A DNA stretch of 64,000 nt from Panax quinquefolius (GCA_020205615.1 CM035167.1:133668095-133732094); one strand, 5' to 3'. Shown: positions 33,751-45,433, numbered from the stretch's first letter. Numbers and translations: made by a program. The notes: generated by a model from the letters alone, not told the origin.

Positions 33751-34035
33751 CTCTTTTCATTTTGTGGATATTTAAGATTTACATAAAACAAATTTAGACA
33801 CAATTTAACCTAATGACTCTGTCATCAATATTAAATACATATATGCATTATATTTTTGAGTAATTTAAATGTAATAGAAAATATAACATAAACATATATT
33901 AAGAATAATTATTTACCAAAATACAACGGATACTATACATATATATTTGACATCTGCAAAAAATAATACTTCAAACTATTTTGTAAAAAGAGGTAAAGGG
34001 ATCAGTAGTCAATATTAATAAATAGTACAAAATCA
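33474..34035. other. AT-rich spacer
   Basis: A (TA)n tract lies at about 33720-33748. Nothing else is recognised. Confidence 0.55.
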
Positions 34036-34560
34036 TTTCTCAACTCTAAAACTTAGGACAAATTTAGGATAGAAACCTAAAATTTAGGAAAATAAATTAT
34101 TTTTTATTTTTTATTTCATTTCAAAATCATTTTATCTATATTCTACTATCATATAATTATCTTCTTACCACTATTCTTATTCTCATATTTTTTAATTGTC
34201 AACCCTAAAATAAAATCTTCTCTCAATACTAAAATTTAGGAATAAAACCAAAAATCTACAAAAAAAATTTATTATTTTCATCTTTTATATCATTTCAAAA
34301 ATATTTCTATCAGTATTCTTCTATCATATAAATATCTACTTACACTACTCTTATTCTCATACATTTTAAATTCTCAACCCTAAAATTTAAAAATAGTCCT
34401 TCAACACTAAGATTTAAGAATAAAAACCTAAAATCTAGGAAAATAAATTATTTTTTCGTCTTTTATTTTATTTCAAATTTTTATATCTATATTCTACTAT
34501 CATATAATTATCTACGTACCACTATCTATTATTCTCATACATTTTTTTTTTATTTTAGTT
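34036..34560 (+). repeat. Tandem repeat, about 180-bp unit, three copies
   Basis: Units start near 34037, 34219 and 34398 with a TCTCAAC(T/A)CTAAAAYTTAGGA-like phrase. They continue AACCTAAAATTTAGGAAAAT, AATTATTTTTT, TTTATTTCATTTCAAAATCA, TATTCTACTATCATATAAT, ATCTAC and CTTATTCTCATACATTTT. The unit length is in the range of plant satellite monomers, but only three diverged copies are present. Confidence 0.85.
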
Positions 34561-34608
34561 AGAGTTCCTTTAAAACTCATATTCTTGATAACAATAATAT
34601 TTAATAAA

Positions 34609-34612
<4 letters not shown>

Positions 34613-34650
<38 letters not shown>
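34613..34650. repeat. (TA)n microsatellite, left border of foldback
   Basis: About 19 TA units end exactly where the foldback arm begins. Confidence 0.93.
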
Positions 34651-34653
<3 letters not shown>

Positions 34654-35495
34654 AAATGATTCATAGAATATATTTAGCAGGAATCTGTTTAACTAACGTT
34701 CATCCAAATAGTCCAAAATTAGAGTGAATGGGTGAGAGATGAGGGCATCACTTCTACTCCTCGAGGCCACCAAAACGCACCGTTTTTGACCGGCAAAAGA
34801 GTAGCGACCAACAACATAAATTTGGCTTTAATTACATTATCACGATTATCCTCATACATACGCTTATTAATTAGTAAAATAAAAATAAAAATTATAAGGA
34901 TAATTAATAGGATAATAAGTAATTATCTTTATATTTATCCTTATACTTATTAATGATTATCCTTATACATATTATTATTAATCAAGAAAATAAAATAATA
35001 AAAATTATAAGGATAATCAATAATTATCTTTATACTTATCCTTATATTTATTAACAAAATAAGTATGTATAAGAATAATTCTCGATTATCGTTTTATGAT
35101 TTTAATTATAAATAGGAAATAGTGATTGAGTTTATATATTTGAGTAAGAATATAATATAAATTCAATAACTATTTCCTATTTATAATTAAAAATCATAAG
35201 ATCGATAATTATTAATTATCTTTATACATACTTATTTTATTAATAAATATAAGGATAATTACTGATTATATTTATAATTTTTATTATTTTATTTCTACTG
35301 ATTAATAAGTAGTATATATGAGGATAATCAGAATAATGTAATTTAGCCAAATTTTTTTGTTGGTCAGCTAGGCGTTGGTACGGCCAGAGGAGGAGTAGCG
35401 GTGGGACTTATCTCGATCATTCACTCTAATTTTGACTACTTTTGGATGTCGTTAGTTAAATAAATTCTCCGATTAACGTATTCATGGATCATTTC

Positions 35496-35497
<2 letters not shown>
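34651..35497. mobile_element. 0.85-kb near-complete foldback element bounded by (TA)n
   Basis: The left end GGAAATGATTCATAGAATA, then TAACTAACGTTCATCCAAAT and AAAATTAGAGTGAATG, is matched inversely by CATTCACTCTAATTTT, TTTTGGATGTCGTTAGTTAA and TATTCATGGATCATTTCC. Pairing continues through GC-richer blocks (CTACTCCTCGAGGCC versus GGCCAGAGGAGGAGTAG), then through TCCTTATA-rich arms to a centre near 35147 (ATTATAAATAGGAAATAGTG / ACTATTTCCTATTTATAATT). The left arm has an extra repeat of about 145 bp. Both ends abut (TA)n. No frame has protein similarity. Confidence 0.88.

Positions 35498-35532
<35 letters not shown>
35498..35532. repeat. (TA)n microsatellite, right border of foldback
   Basis: About 17 TA units start at the last base of the foldback element. 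Confidence 0.93.
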
Positions 35533-35537
<5 letters not shown>

Positions 35538-36431
35538 AAATGTATAAAAAATAAAATAATTTTATAACAAACATGGTACTTTGCACGGATCTTGAGCTAG
35601 TTAAAAACAAATATTGTTCAGTTTATTTTATACTACAAACTTTCATATTCGTTATAAAAATAATAAAAAGAAAATAAACAAAAAAAAGTAAAAATCACAA
35701 AGATAGTATTTGTCCCCATTCCTAATTGAATACACTTGATAAAACAAGAGACTAATAAGAATTTAATGATTTTTTGGTTGGTACTAAATTTTGTCATGAT
35801 TGTTAATATATCGATTCAACTGATAATGCATGGGATGACCCACCAGAATTTTCAAGATCTCGAGACAGGGAATGAGGTTTTTTTCAGTTGGATTTGACTG
35901 CATTAATTAACCACTGAGAATTAGGTGGGTAATGACCTCCTTAATTTGACTAAATTATGTTGTTTTTTCTCCATAATAATTAAACCTTTTTTTGTTTAAT
36001 TCAACCTTAATACTCCACTCCATCATTTGGCGACCAAGAATATTTTCTTCAACTACTAGAATTTCATTTATTCAAGCTTGTTATCATGTGTTTGTACGAG
36101 TTTATATATATCTTTAATTCATAGGACAAGTTTTAAACAAAAAATAAAATAAAATTTATATGCAGAGAGAAATACTAAATAAATAACGTTTTTAATGTAT
36201 GAAGTGTGAGTTTTAATGCTTTTCTTTCGAAAAGAAAATGATTTTTGTAACGAAATACTAATGTCTAAGTCATACTATTAAATGAAATACATAAATATTA
36301 TTTATTTGCTAAAAAGAACTGCACATTTTATGGATAGTATAAAATTATACTATATTCTTAAATTTATCATAACATATATGACTTCATATCATCAATGTAA
36401 TACCAAACACTCAATTATTTAAGAGAAAATA

Positions 36432-36471
<40 letters not shown>

Positions 36472-36898
36472 CGACGATTTTTTGGCTAACTCTATTACTC
36501 TACTACATTCCTCCAGCAAATGATTTCTTTTTGAATTATCCTCTTGTTTCTTGCCCACTAAATGGACCAAAAAGTGAATGCAGTAATGAGTACCACAATT
36601 TTCTTTTGTGTTTATATTTGATTAATTATTATATGAGCCGAGCTTATTTTGTTAAGCAGGTGATCAAAAATATGATCAAACTTAATTTATTTATTTTAAA
36701 ATTGATTTTGAACGAATTATCGAAGTGTCAAGTTCAAAGAATAATATTTTTTCTCATGTCCAAACAAATAATAAAAAAGAAGTTCAAAGAAAATGATAGG
36801 TAATTAGACAGTTGATTATCTAGTTTATCTAAACAAAACACTGATTAACTCTATTATATAATTTAAGGAAATTGTACCGTACAATCAAACAGTATACT
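35533..36898. other. Intergenic spacer
   Basis: A (TA)n tract lies at about 36434-36470. A plus-strand open frame at 36531-36803 (90 codons) ends in lysine-rich low-complexity sequence with no recognisable domain. Nothing else was found. Confidence 0.5.
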
Positions 36899-37125
36899 AC
36901 TCTCTCTGTTTTAACATAAGATATACAATTTGACTTTTGACGTCAAACAACAATATATTAAAATTTAAATTGATATGAATTAAGTTAATTTTAGTTGATA
37001 CAGTTATTTTATTTGTGAAGTATATAATAAAAACTATTAATCACAAAATTTATTTTATTATAAACTTTTATGAATCATACTAATTTTATATCTCTAATTT
37101 TAATACTAATTTTGAGGAAGCAATT
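36899..37125. mobile_element. Degraded Stowaway-like MITE
   Basis: TACTCTCTCTGTTTTAACAT, AGATATACAATTTGACTTTT, ATCACAAATTTATTTTATTA-like and AAACTTTTATGAATCATACT parallel the element at 20103-20356 in the same order. The right inverted end is poorly kept. Confidence 0.65.
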
Positions 37126-37848
37126 ACGGAAGCTGATAATCTGCATGCAACATACGTGATTTTCAGAAGAATAATTGCATGTGAGTTTTTCCTATAATAA
37201 AACTTGTGAGAAATAGGCAATTCAAAATGTTGGGCCATTAGAAAGGCCCATATGTAAGCAATCTTTTGTAGGCATTGTCTAGCCCAATGGGCTCGTAAGA
37301 ATTTATTTTGGATTTCGACCTTGTTCAATATGCATGCTAAAAGTCCAGAATCAAGAGATTTATATTTATCTTTGGTAGTGTTTATTTAAAGACGTAAGCT
37401 TGATAGGCTAAAAATAAAATAGTACCCACCTACTTTGCAGTCCAAAAAAGAGGGGCCGATTTTTTCCTTCTTTCCCAGGTCCATTCTAAGAAAATATTTA
37501 AAGTCCATCTTCTCAGAAAATATTTACAGTAATGATGTTTTAATAAAGTGCATGGTCATTTATATCGTTTTGGGACATAGAAATATGGAACAATTACATA
37601 TTCTATTACATTTTTAAAAATAATTACAACAATAGTTCACTCATAAAATATTTACACCAACTAATACACTTCCATATTTATTTACAATACTAGTGCAATT
37701 AGGATTCCTTAATTTAGGGAATTAGTATTCAATTAGAATTCCTTAATTTAGGGATTAGTTATACACATGACTTCTTCTCTCTCTCCTCATCTATAACAAC
37801 TGCAGTTAGTCATCACCCTTCTTCTTCATTATATATATATATATATCG
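37126..37848. other. Upstream region of the 37.9-kb exon
   Basis: It contains a 35-bp direct repeat (GGATTCCTTAATTTAGGGAA at about 37701 and GAATTCCTTAATTTAGGGAT at about 37737). It also has a pyrimidine-rich stretch CTTCTTCTCTCTCTCCTCAT (about 37771) and CTTCTTCTTCATTATA leading to a short (TA)n. This composition fits a promoter and 5' leader, but no single TATA box stands out apart from the TA run. Confidence 0.4.
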
Positions 37849-37896
37849 ATGATGACGACAATATCATACTTGATGGCGGTGGATGACGGGTACTGA
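37849..37896 (+). CDS. Upstream ORF, 15 codons, overlapping the main start
   Basis: It runs MMTTISYLMAVDDGY and stops at TGA 37894-37896. That stop shares its last A with the ATG of the following exon frame (TGATG). If the region is transcribed, scanning ribosomes would meet this start first, and the one-base overlap would favour coupled re-initiation. No conserved uORF peptide family was recognised. Confidence 0.35.
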   Translation: MMTTISYLMAVDDGY

Positions 37897-38096
37897 TGGC
37901 GGAGCCGGACCACAGATGGTTGATAATCGTGTCCATAATAATGACGAAGGTGTTGGGTGTTGTTAGGAAACCTATGGAGTGGAGCGGCTACCTTTTCGAG
38001 TTCTTTCTTAATCTTCTCTCTCTTAATGACAACCTCCTGGGTTTAATCTATAACCTCCTCCGTGGTATCCTCCTATACTATTCCCTCCATACCAAG
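37896..38096 (+). CDS. First coding exon of an unidentified membrane-associated protein
   Basis: The frame encodes 67 residues from ATG 37896. It is hydrophobic at residues 9-23 (LIIVSIIMTKVLGVV) and contains KPMEWSGYLFEFFLN and NLLGLIYNLLRG, a pattern of an N-terminal membrane anchor or amphipathic helices. A textbook splice donor, AAG|GTAAGC, follows in phase 0 at 38096/38097. The sequence is GC-richer than its surroundings, has ordinary codon use and follows a pyrimidine-rich leader. I do not recognise the family; lipase-like or other membrane-linked plant proteins are possible but unproven. No second exon is found before the LTR nest starting at 38737, so the gene may be truncated or its remaining exons may lie beyond the window. 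Confidence 0.5.
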
Positions 38097-38736
38097 GTAA
38101 GCAAATCTTCATACCAAGGTAACCAACTGCACTAAGACACCTGCAGTTTTTTCATAGTGCAGTTGGTAAATGAACCTTGTAGAATTAAGGTAACCAATTC
38201 AGCTTTTATTAAGTTACCAATTTCGTTTGAATGTGATGCAATTGGTAGCCAAACCATTCTGAATAAAGGTAACCATTTTATTATTTATGAGTAACAAAAT
38301 AGTTATAAAAAAAATTCAAAATTAAAAAAAGTTACATCTATTTATTTTTAAAATTTTTGTAGAAATAATCTTTTTTTATTCTCATCATGCTTTTGGATAA
38401 CGAAGATTCACTACTTAGCAGTGGCATATGAGTATGTGAGGTGTAACGACTATTATTTCAAAGTGTATGTGAGGGAGATAAAGATTTGAATTTGAATATT
38501 TAAATTTGAATTATTATTTTGAATTTGAATTTGTTTTTGTTGTTAGATCCAAATATTTGAATTTTAATTATTAATTATGACAGTTATTTGTCCTTAATTT
38601 TAGGTTTCCTTATTAATGTGAATTGTACTATTTTTGTAATAAGTGTCCTAATTACACTTTTTTATAATTATTTGGTTGATGCACTTTTCTTGTAAATACT
38701 TTCTATTTATTGTATACTTATGTAAAGAACCCAAGA
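38097..38736. other. Intron-like sequence or spacer after the exon
   Basis: ATACCAAGGTAA occurs twice within 25 bp (38090 and 38111), giving two possible donors. GGTAACCAA/TTGGTAA words recur in both orientations over 38110-38290 (GCAGTTGGTAA, GGTAACCAATTC, GTTACCAATTTC, GCAATTGGTAGCC). GAATTTGAATT repeats occur at 38490-38560. No exon was recognised. Confidence 0.5.
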
Positions 38737-39299
38737 TGTGATGCCCCCAAAATAGGTATACATCACCCATTTTGAGTCGCCAAATACATGGTACAGAAAC
38801 AACTACAACTTCATTAATACAATTGTCGTGCAAAATACGACAACACATAAATAATGAGTTTATATACAAATATTATCTTCTGTATAATATCCACACTCAA
38901 ATAAGTTCTCATTACAATTATTGATACACTATTTTACAAAATAGTGAGGACTACTAAAACAACTGTCTTGAACCATTACTCCACACCTTCGACTAGTTCC
39001 CCGCTTATATTCTCGCTCGAGAGAAGAAAAATGGAACAAAAGGAAAAGGGTGAGCTCAACTAGCCCAAGAAAAGAATATTATGACTAAGATAATGTAAAA
39101 ACAAATTATCCTTAGTCTTCAACAGAAAAAATCGATAGAATACAATGGCAACAAGTTTTAGATCAACAACCTGCATGAAAACAACAATTCATTAGAAGAG
39201 TTAAGTAGAGAATGAAATCTACTATCATCTATGAATTTAAAAGTCCATCATCGATATTTTATCCTCGAACATCAATCAATATACATCTTGAATCAAATA

Positions 39300-39500
39300 G
39301 TCATCTTTGCACTACGGCCAAAGTTATTCATCGATTGGTCATGTTCATCTTAACACTGCTCATCTTCGCACTACGCCAAATATATTCATCAGTTAGTCAT
39401 GTTCATCTAAACACATGTTCATCTTTGCACTACGGGCCAAAGATATTCATTATAAAATCATTCATCTTTGCACTACAGGCCAAAGATATTCAGTTATATC
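39300..39500 (-). repeat. Tandem repeat of GCAAAGATGAATATC type in LTR B
   Basis: Four or so units share CATCTTTGCACTACGGGCCA and AAGATATTCAT. The same motif, in plus orientation, makes longer arrays in LTRs C, 1 and 2. Confidence 0.8.
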
Positions 39501-39837
39501 ATCATTTAGGACTGAGGATGATGAAAAATATTTTAAAGAAAACGAATCCAGTGAAACAAAAGAACAAATATTAAGGATTCGTACTTTACACAATCCAAGT
39601 TCAAAAATACTTCATAAATAATCGAGAGTGGAGTAAAATTCAAGAATGAAGAATAAAACATAGATCCAATCAAAGATAGGAATCATAATGTATAATCTTG
39701 GACATAGAAAAGAAAATTTAATTTTTCGTGAATAATGTATATGATTCGTGAATAGATTATCGTGAATAGTCTGCGTATCACGTTAATACTAACTCCGACA
39801 CTAAAGATAGAAATTTCACAAAAAAATCATCATGCTT

Positions 39838-39906
39838 CGTGAATAGTACTCGTGAATAGTAACTCGTGAATAAGTAACTCGTGAATAGTAACTCGTGAAT
39901 AAGAAC
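39838..39906 (-). repeat. CTCGTGAATAGTAA tandem repeat in LTR B
   Basis: Five units of ACTCGTGAATAGTA with small length changes. It is related in wording to the 19-bp array of LTR A but lies on the transcribed side of the TATA box. Confidence 0.82.
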
Positions 39907-40206
39907 TCTAATAAGAACCCCCACATGAAAAAAGTTCCAAATTTGATAAAATTTCCAACCAATATTTCAAAGATAATGATATTGAAGAAATAATATCATT
40001 TTCGAATAAAATAACATCCCTTACCTCGTAAAGAATAATACTTCTAATCGAAATATCGGATATAAGTCTTTAAAAAGAACTTTTGCACCGTATAAGCAAT
40101 ACTCAAAGTACTAAAATACTCACAAAATATGCTGCCGATATTATAGAGAGAGAAAGAGAGAGAATTTTTAGTTTCGGTGTGATTTTTAATTCTAACCTAA
40201 GCACCC

Positions 40207-40214
40207 TATTTATA
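40207..40214 (-). promoter_or_regulatory. TATA box of LTR B
   Basis: TATAAATA on the minus strand lies in the context CCTATAAATAGGGTGCTTAG, the same as in LTRs 1 and 2. Confidence 0.7.
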
Positions 40215-41554
40215 GGAAATTGCTTAGAAACACCAAAGTAGAAAATTTAATATAATAATAATATATATAATCAAATTTCCTACGCACACAAATATGGTCC
40301 AAACTTCATACACACATGTGCCAAAAATAATAAAAAAAATTTTCTTAATAAAAATAATTAAAACTTCCAAAAATCAATTATTTGAACTTGAAACTTTAAT
40401 AATTCATAATAAATAGCCCTTTTATCGGAAAATTTGAATCTCGACGAGGTTTTATAGGAAATTCAATTCTCTACAACTTTGCAGAAGAAAGTTTTTCCAA
40501 ATTCCAAATAGAAATTGACCGAAATCCACATACGGACGATTTTACAAGCTATAATCAAATTTCAGTCAAGAAATGGGGTCCACCGACACACAAAATATGT
40601 GTTAATTATTTAATGCAACAAAAATACTCTTCCTCCTCATATACTCATATATCCCACATTCATTGTAAAAATATCATCATTAATATATTATTAAAATAAT
40701 ATATTTAAATAAATTATTTTATCAGAAAAAGATAAAATATTAATTTTTAACAATTGTCACACTAAAAATTTTCTCCATCTATATCCACATAAAATCAATA
40801 TTTTCCTCATCATATAAATCAATAATTAATTATTCACAAATAATATTACGAATCATAACATCGCAACCAAAGTGCCGTTCCTCGTGAGCAGGGGCTTTCG
40901 ATAAGAATTTCTTCTTCTTGGCGCGCAATTAGGTGACCAAACCTCTCCTTGTATGTAAATTTTCTAGACATTGCCAATAATGTTTTCTAATAATATTATT
41001 CGTATAATATGAATTATTGCTTCGATAATGGAAAATAATGTAGTGACAATTATCAAACAATAGTAATATAAAAAATCAATACAACAATTATTGAATCAAT
41101 AAAATAAAATACTCGAATAATAATTATTGTAACAATTATTGAGTAATGTCTTCTTTACGTAAGAATCAATAATTGGTGCAATACTACAAAGCATCTTGTC
41201 AACAACGCGTATTCATCGTATTTTAACCAACCGTTATTCCAACAAAGATAATCTGTGAATAACTACTACCGTTATTAATAAACAACTTATACTTGTCATT
41301 TTTTATCCAATCGCTTTCCGTTATGGGGCCCATAAAAGACTATGCTGTCGTACGAATATTCCCCGACAATAAGAATATTCCACGACCAAACGAATATTTT
41401 TCGACAACAATGAATATTTTATAACCACCTGCTTATTTAAAATATTTGCGCATTTTACCCATAACTAACCACATTAATCAAATCAACCCCTTACTATTTC
41501 AAAATAATAATTAGAGAAATTAAATCTTTATTTATAAAAAGTTGGGGTCTTACA

Positions 41555-42022
41555 CAAAAATATCAGACATGTTTATGATTGCGTTCAATCACAGGTAGAC
41601 GACAAGCATCGGCGCGGGCCCAAAATTTAAATGGGTTTATGAAAGGCACGGGTCGAGCCAAAAATGGGCGGTCGAAAAGGCCCAATTTTTTTGACCAAAA
41701 TCTTTCGAGTTAAAAGCCATTATTGCCATGATACATGATCATTGTGCCTATTTTTTGTTACTTTTTTGGGTTTGGCCCAAGCAGGTAGGGGCCCAAAACA
41801 AGCGATTTCAAATAGGCCGGATTTTTTGGGCCAAAATCTTCAACCCAGACCGCGGACATCATGACCGGGCCTCTTTTACAAAGTCCCAATCAATCGGACA
41901 TGTAATCAATCAATATAATGGTATCAAATAATTTGAAATACTATTTAAGATCTCTAAGACCATTTATCGAGTAGGAGGAGACATTCATATCCTTGTTTTT
42001 TAACATAAAAATGGATGAATAA
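41555..42022. other. Spacer between LTR B and LTR C, hAT-like GC-rich words
   Basis: About 470 bp containing GGCCCAAAATTTAAATGGG, GGGTCGAGCC, TTTGGCCCAAGC, TTTTTTGGGCCAAAAT and GACCGGGCC. Repeated GGGCC/GGCCC words of this kind occur in some plant hAT non-autonomous elements, but no ends or duplication were found. The 67-codon frame at 41728-41931 is not supported as a gene. Confidence 0.4.
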
Positions 42023-43349
42023 TGTAAGGCCCCGAATTTTATGAAATAAAAAGTATTCAATTTTTCTTATAATTACTATTCAAGAAATGGTTAAATTGAT
42101 AAAAGTTAAAGTTAAAGGGTGATATATATAATTTTTTTCAAAATAAGCGAGTGGTTGTAAAATATTATTGTGGGAGAATATTCGTTTTGGTAATGGAATA
42201 TTCTTTTTGTCGAGGAATATCGATGACGACGGCCATTTTTGTGTGGGCCCCATAACTGAAAAGCGATTGGATGAAGAAACGACAAATATAAGTTGTTTAT
42301 AAATGGCCAGTGTGAGTTACGATTAATCTTATTAAAATAATCTGGTGGTTAAAACACGCGAAGCACTTTGATATTGCACCAATTATTGATTCTTACGTGA
42401 AAGCACTACTCGATAATTGTTACAAGAATTCTGTTCAATATTATATTTTATTGATTCAATAATTGCTTGCGTTGATATTTTATATTCTTGTTGTTTTAAT
42501 AATTGTCCACTACAAGATTTTCCATTATCGGCAATAATTCATATTATCTCGAATAATATTATTAGAAAACATTATTGGCAATGTCTAGAAAGTTCGTCTA
42601 GGAGAGGTTTGGTCACCTAATTCTAGGCGCCCAAGAAAGAGAAATCTTTATTGGAAAGCCCTCTTCCGAGAAACCGTCTGTCATTTGTTAATATCATGAT
42701 TCTGTAATATTATTTGTGAATAATTAATTATTGATTAATATGATAAGAAAATATTCATTTTATGTGGATATAGATGGAGAAAATTTTTAAGTGACAATTG
42801 TTGAAAATTAATATTTTATCTTTTCTCGATAAAATATTCATTTAAATATATTATTTTAATAATATATTAACGGTGATATTTTATAATGAATGTGCGATAT
42901 GTGAGTATATGAGGAGGAAGAGTATTTTTGTGGCATTAAATGATTAACATGTTTTTGTGTTTGGTGACCCCATTTCTCGATCGAAATTTGATTATATACT
43001 TATAAAATCGCCTCATTATGGATTTCTATTAATTTTGTTTGGAATTTGGAAAAAACATTTTCTGCAAAGTTGTAGAGAATTAAATTTTCTATAAAAAGTC
43101 GCGATTCGAAATTTTCTGATAAAAGGGATATTTATTATGAATTATTGAAGTTCAAGGTCCAAAAGGGCTAATTAATTTTGAAGTTTTAATTATTTTTGTT
43201 AAATAAGAAAACGTTTTTTTAAAAGTTTTGTGAGGTGGGCTACTTGTGTTGAATGTTGAATTTAGTTGATAAAAAGTAAAGCGTAAGAGTTTAATAAATA
43301 TATATTAATATTTTATTAAATTTTCTATAAATTGGTATTAAGCGATTTC

Positions 43350-43357
43350 TATAAATA
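43350..43357 (+). promoter_or_regulatory. TATA box of LTR C
   Basis: TATAAATA, 1327 bp from the LTR start, is followed by a leader with GAGTATTTTGAGTATACTTT. Confidence 0.7.
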
Positions 43358-44726
43358 GGTCTTGGGTTAGAATTGAAAATCATACCGTAAAGCGAAGTTT
43401 TATCTTTCTATATTATCGGCGTATTCTTGTGAGTATTTTGAGTATACTTTGAGTATTGCTATCGGTGCTAAGTTCGTTTCAACGTTATATCCAGACGATT
43501 CCGGCATCGCTTTCTTTTCGGTAAGGATAATAAGGGATTTTAAGGGTTATGATGTTTTTTAGTTTCAAATTTTTTGAACCTTCAAAATTCTGGAAAATTT
43601 GAAATGATATTTTGATGAGTTTTTGTAGATTGTGTCCAAAAATGGCGATTTTTGGATGTATAGATTAGGAGTTATGGATTTTATGAGAAAAGACTATTTT
43701 AAAAGTAAGCATTTATAACTCCTTGTGATTAACTCTAAAATTGATGAAATTTTTATTGGGAGTACATCTATATAATATCAGTATACCGTGTAAATTTCAT
43801 AATTTTGGATAAAAGTATAATTTATGATAAATATTTAAATATTCGGTGGTTTTGGCCATATGAAAAATAGTAAATGAATTTTTAAAATTTCGAGAAAAAT
43901 ATATGTTCAATATGGAACTATGTTATACTAAATCCCTGAAAAGAAATATTTTTGGAACTGATTTGGTATTTTTCATGAAAATGTTCTAGTTATGAGTAAA
44001 TTAATTAAATATGTTATGTGAAGTAAGAAAATTGGAAAATATGATTTTATGGCTTGAGAATCATATATGAGGTATATGCAGATTTTTGATGAGGGTTTTG
44101 GTTATTGGTGATGAAATCTTATGAGTTTGACATTTTATGATGATTAAATGCATTAATTAGTAAAGTGTAAATAATTTAATTAAATTGTTTATAAGTTTTT
44201 AAAATTATTAAATATTGTTGTAATATTAAGAATATTAAGATTTTGATATTATTAAGTGATTTTATAACAGTTGGATTAAGGTGTTATAAATATTGATATG
44301 GATTTTATTATGAAACTTTATCTTTTCGTGTCGAGGTTACTATGCACGTATACGGTACTATGTACAAATACGGGGTACTATTCACGACAAATTGGTTTCT
44401 TCTCTGACCAAATTATCGTTGATTTATGAATCTTACTTTTGAAATTAAAACCATATTTTGATTATATTGTTTTATATAACATTCTTATAACCCTAATGAT
44501 GATATTTCTCTTTGACTTGAGTGTAAAGATGGGTAGATTATTGGTATGATCGTGACTATAGGTTCTCTTTGGCGATGAGTGCAAGAGTTGAATTGTTGGT
44601 AGGTATGATCATGACCATTTAATTTACAATTGAATATTTTTAGCTTAAGTGCAAAGGTGAATTGATCAACATGGTTATAATTATTGTTATATAACTTCTG
44701 AAATGATTATGTATTTCTTTGATATA

Positions 44727-45000
44727 TGAATATCTTTGGCTCGTGGTGCAAAGATGACTTGTTGATGAATATCTTAGCTGTAGTGCAAAGATGAATTATT
44801 GATGAATATCTTTTGCTCGTAATGCAAAGATGACTTTTGTTGTTGAATATCTTTGCTTTGTAGTGCAAGATGAATTTTTGATGAATATCTTTGGCTTATA
44901 ATGCAAAGATGACTCAATATATTGAATATCTTTAGCTTTGTAGTGTAAAGATGAATTGTTGATGAATATCTTTGGCCCGTAGTGCAAAGATGAATTTATT
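44727..45000 (+). repeat. GCAAAGATGAATATC tandem array in LTR C
   Basis: Seven to eight units of about 36-42 bp share GATGAATATCTTTGGCT and AGTGCAAAGATGA. Equivalent arrays lie at 56310-56585 and 60712-60980. The short minus-strand frame over it is repeat translation. Confidence 0.88.
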
Positions 45001-45433
45001 AGTATGATTATGAACGAGAACTGTGATTTGGTATAACCATGATATTTGATGTTTCGGTAAAGACAGGTGATGAAAATTATCTTAAATCTGGATGAGAAGA
45101 GAATTTAGAATCACAATTATGATTATAAGTTATTCATATGATTGTGGAAAGGCTGTTGATTGATGTTATACGAGGATAAAACATTGTTGATGGACTTTTA
45201 ACGTGGAGAAGATAATAGACTTTATAGTCTATTTGACTCTTCTAATGGATTGCTTCATTACAAAAGCATCTGCCGTATATGGTTGAAAAGTTTTATCATC
45301 TACCATATGTTCTAAATCTACGATTTATTCTTGATGAAGACTATTGATAATTTATTTATCTTTAGTCATAATATTCTTTCTTTGAGCTAGTTGTGCTCAC
45401 CCTTTTTGTTCTGATTCCTTCGGATTAATAAAA

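Larger units (their letters stand above)
38737..41554 (-). mobile_element. Solo LTR of Ty3/gypsy family (copy B), minus strand
   Basis: On the plus strand it runs from TGTGATGCCCCCAAAATAGG to GTTGGGGTCTTACA; on the minus strand it begins TGTAAGACCCCAAC, like copy A. The flanks CAAGA (38732-38736) and CAAAA (41555-41559) form a 5-bp duplication with one mismatch. It has a minus-strand TATA box (40207-40214) and a splice-donor-like motif (GAGGTAAGGG, donor at 40024). At 2818 bp it is almost the same length as copy A. There is no coding sequence. Confidence 0.85.
42023..45433 (+). mobile_element. Ty3/gypsy LTR, copy C (3' end truncated)
   Basis: It begins TGTAAGGCCCCGAATTTTAT. It matches LTRs 1-3 in order: GGAATATTC words, GCGATTGGATGAAG, the TTCTTACGTGAAAGCAC region, TGTCTAGAAAGTTC, GTGGATATAGATGGAGAAAA, the TATA box at 43350, donor-like TTCGGTAAGG at 43521, and the GCAAAGATG array. 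It stops abruptly at about 45433 inside the GCTCACCCTTT...TAATAAAAG part, where the minus-strand LTR of element D begins. No PBS follows. Confidence 0.8.

Noticed and set aside
36531..36803. 90-codon plus-strand frame
   Set aside because: The second half is lysine/asparagine low complexity (KQIIKKKFKENDR) from AT-rich DNA; no splice or promoter context.
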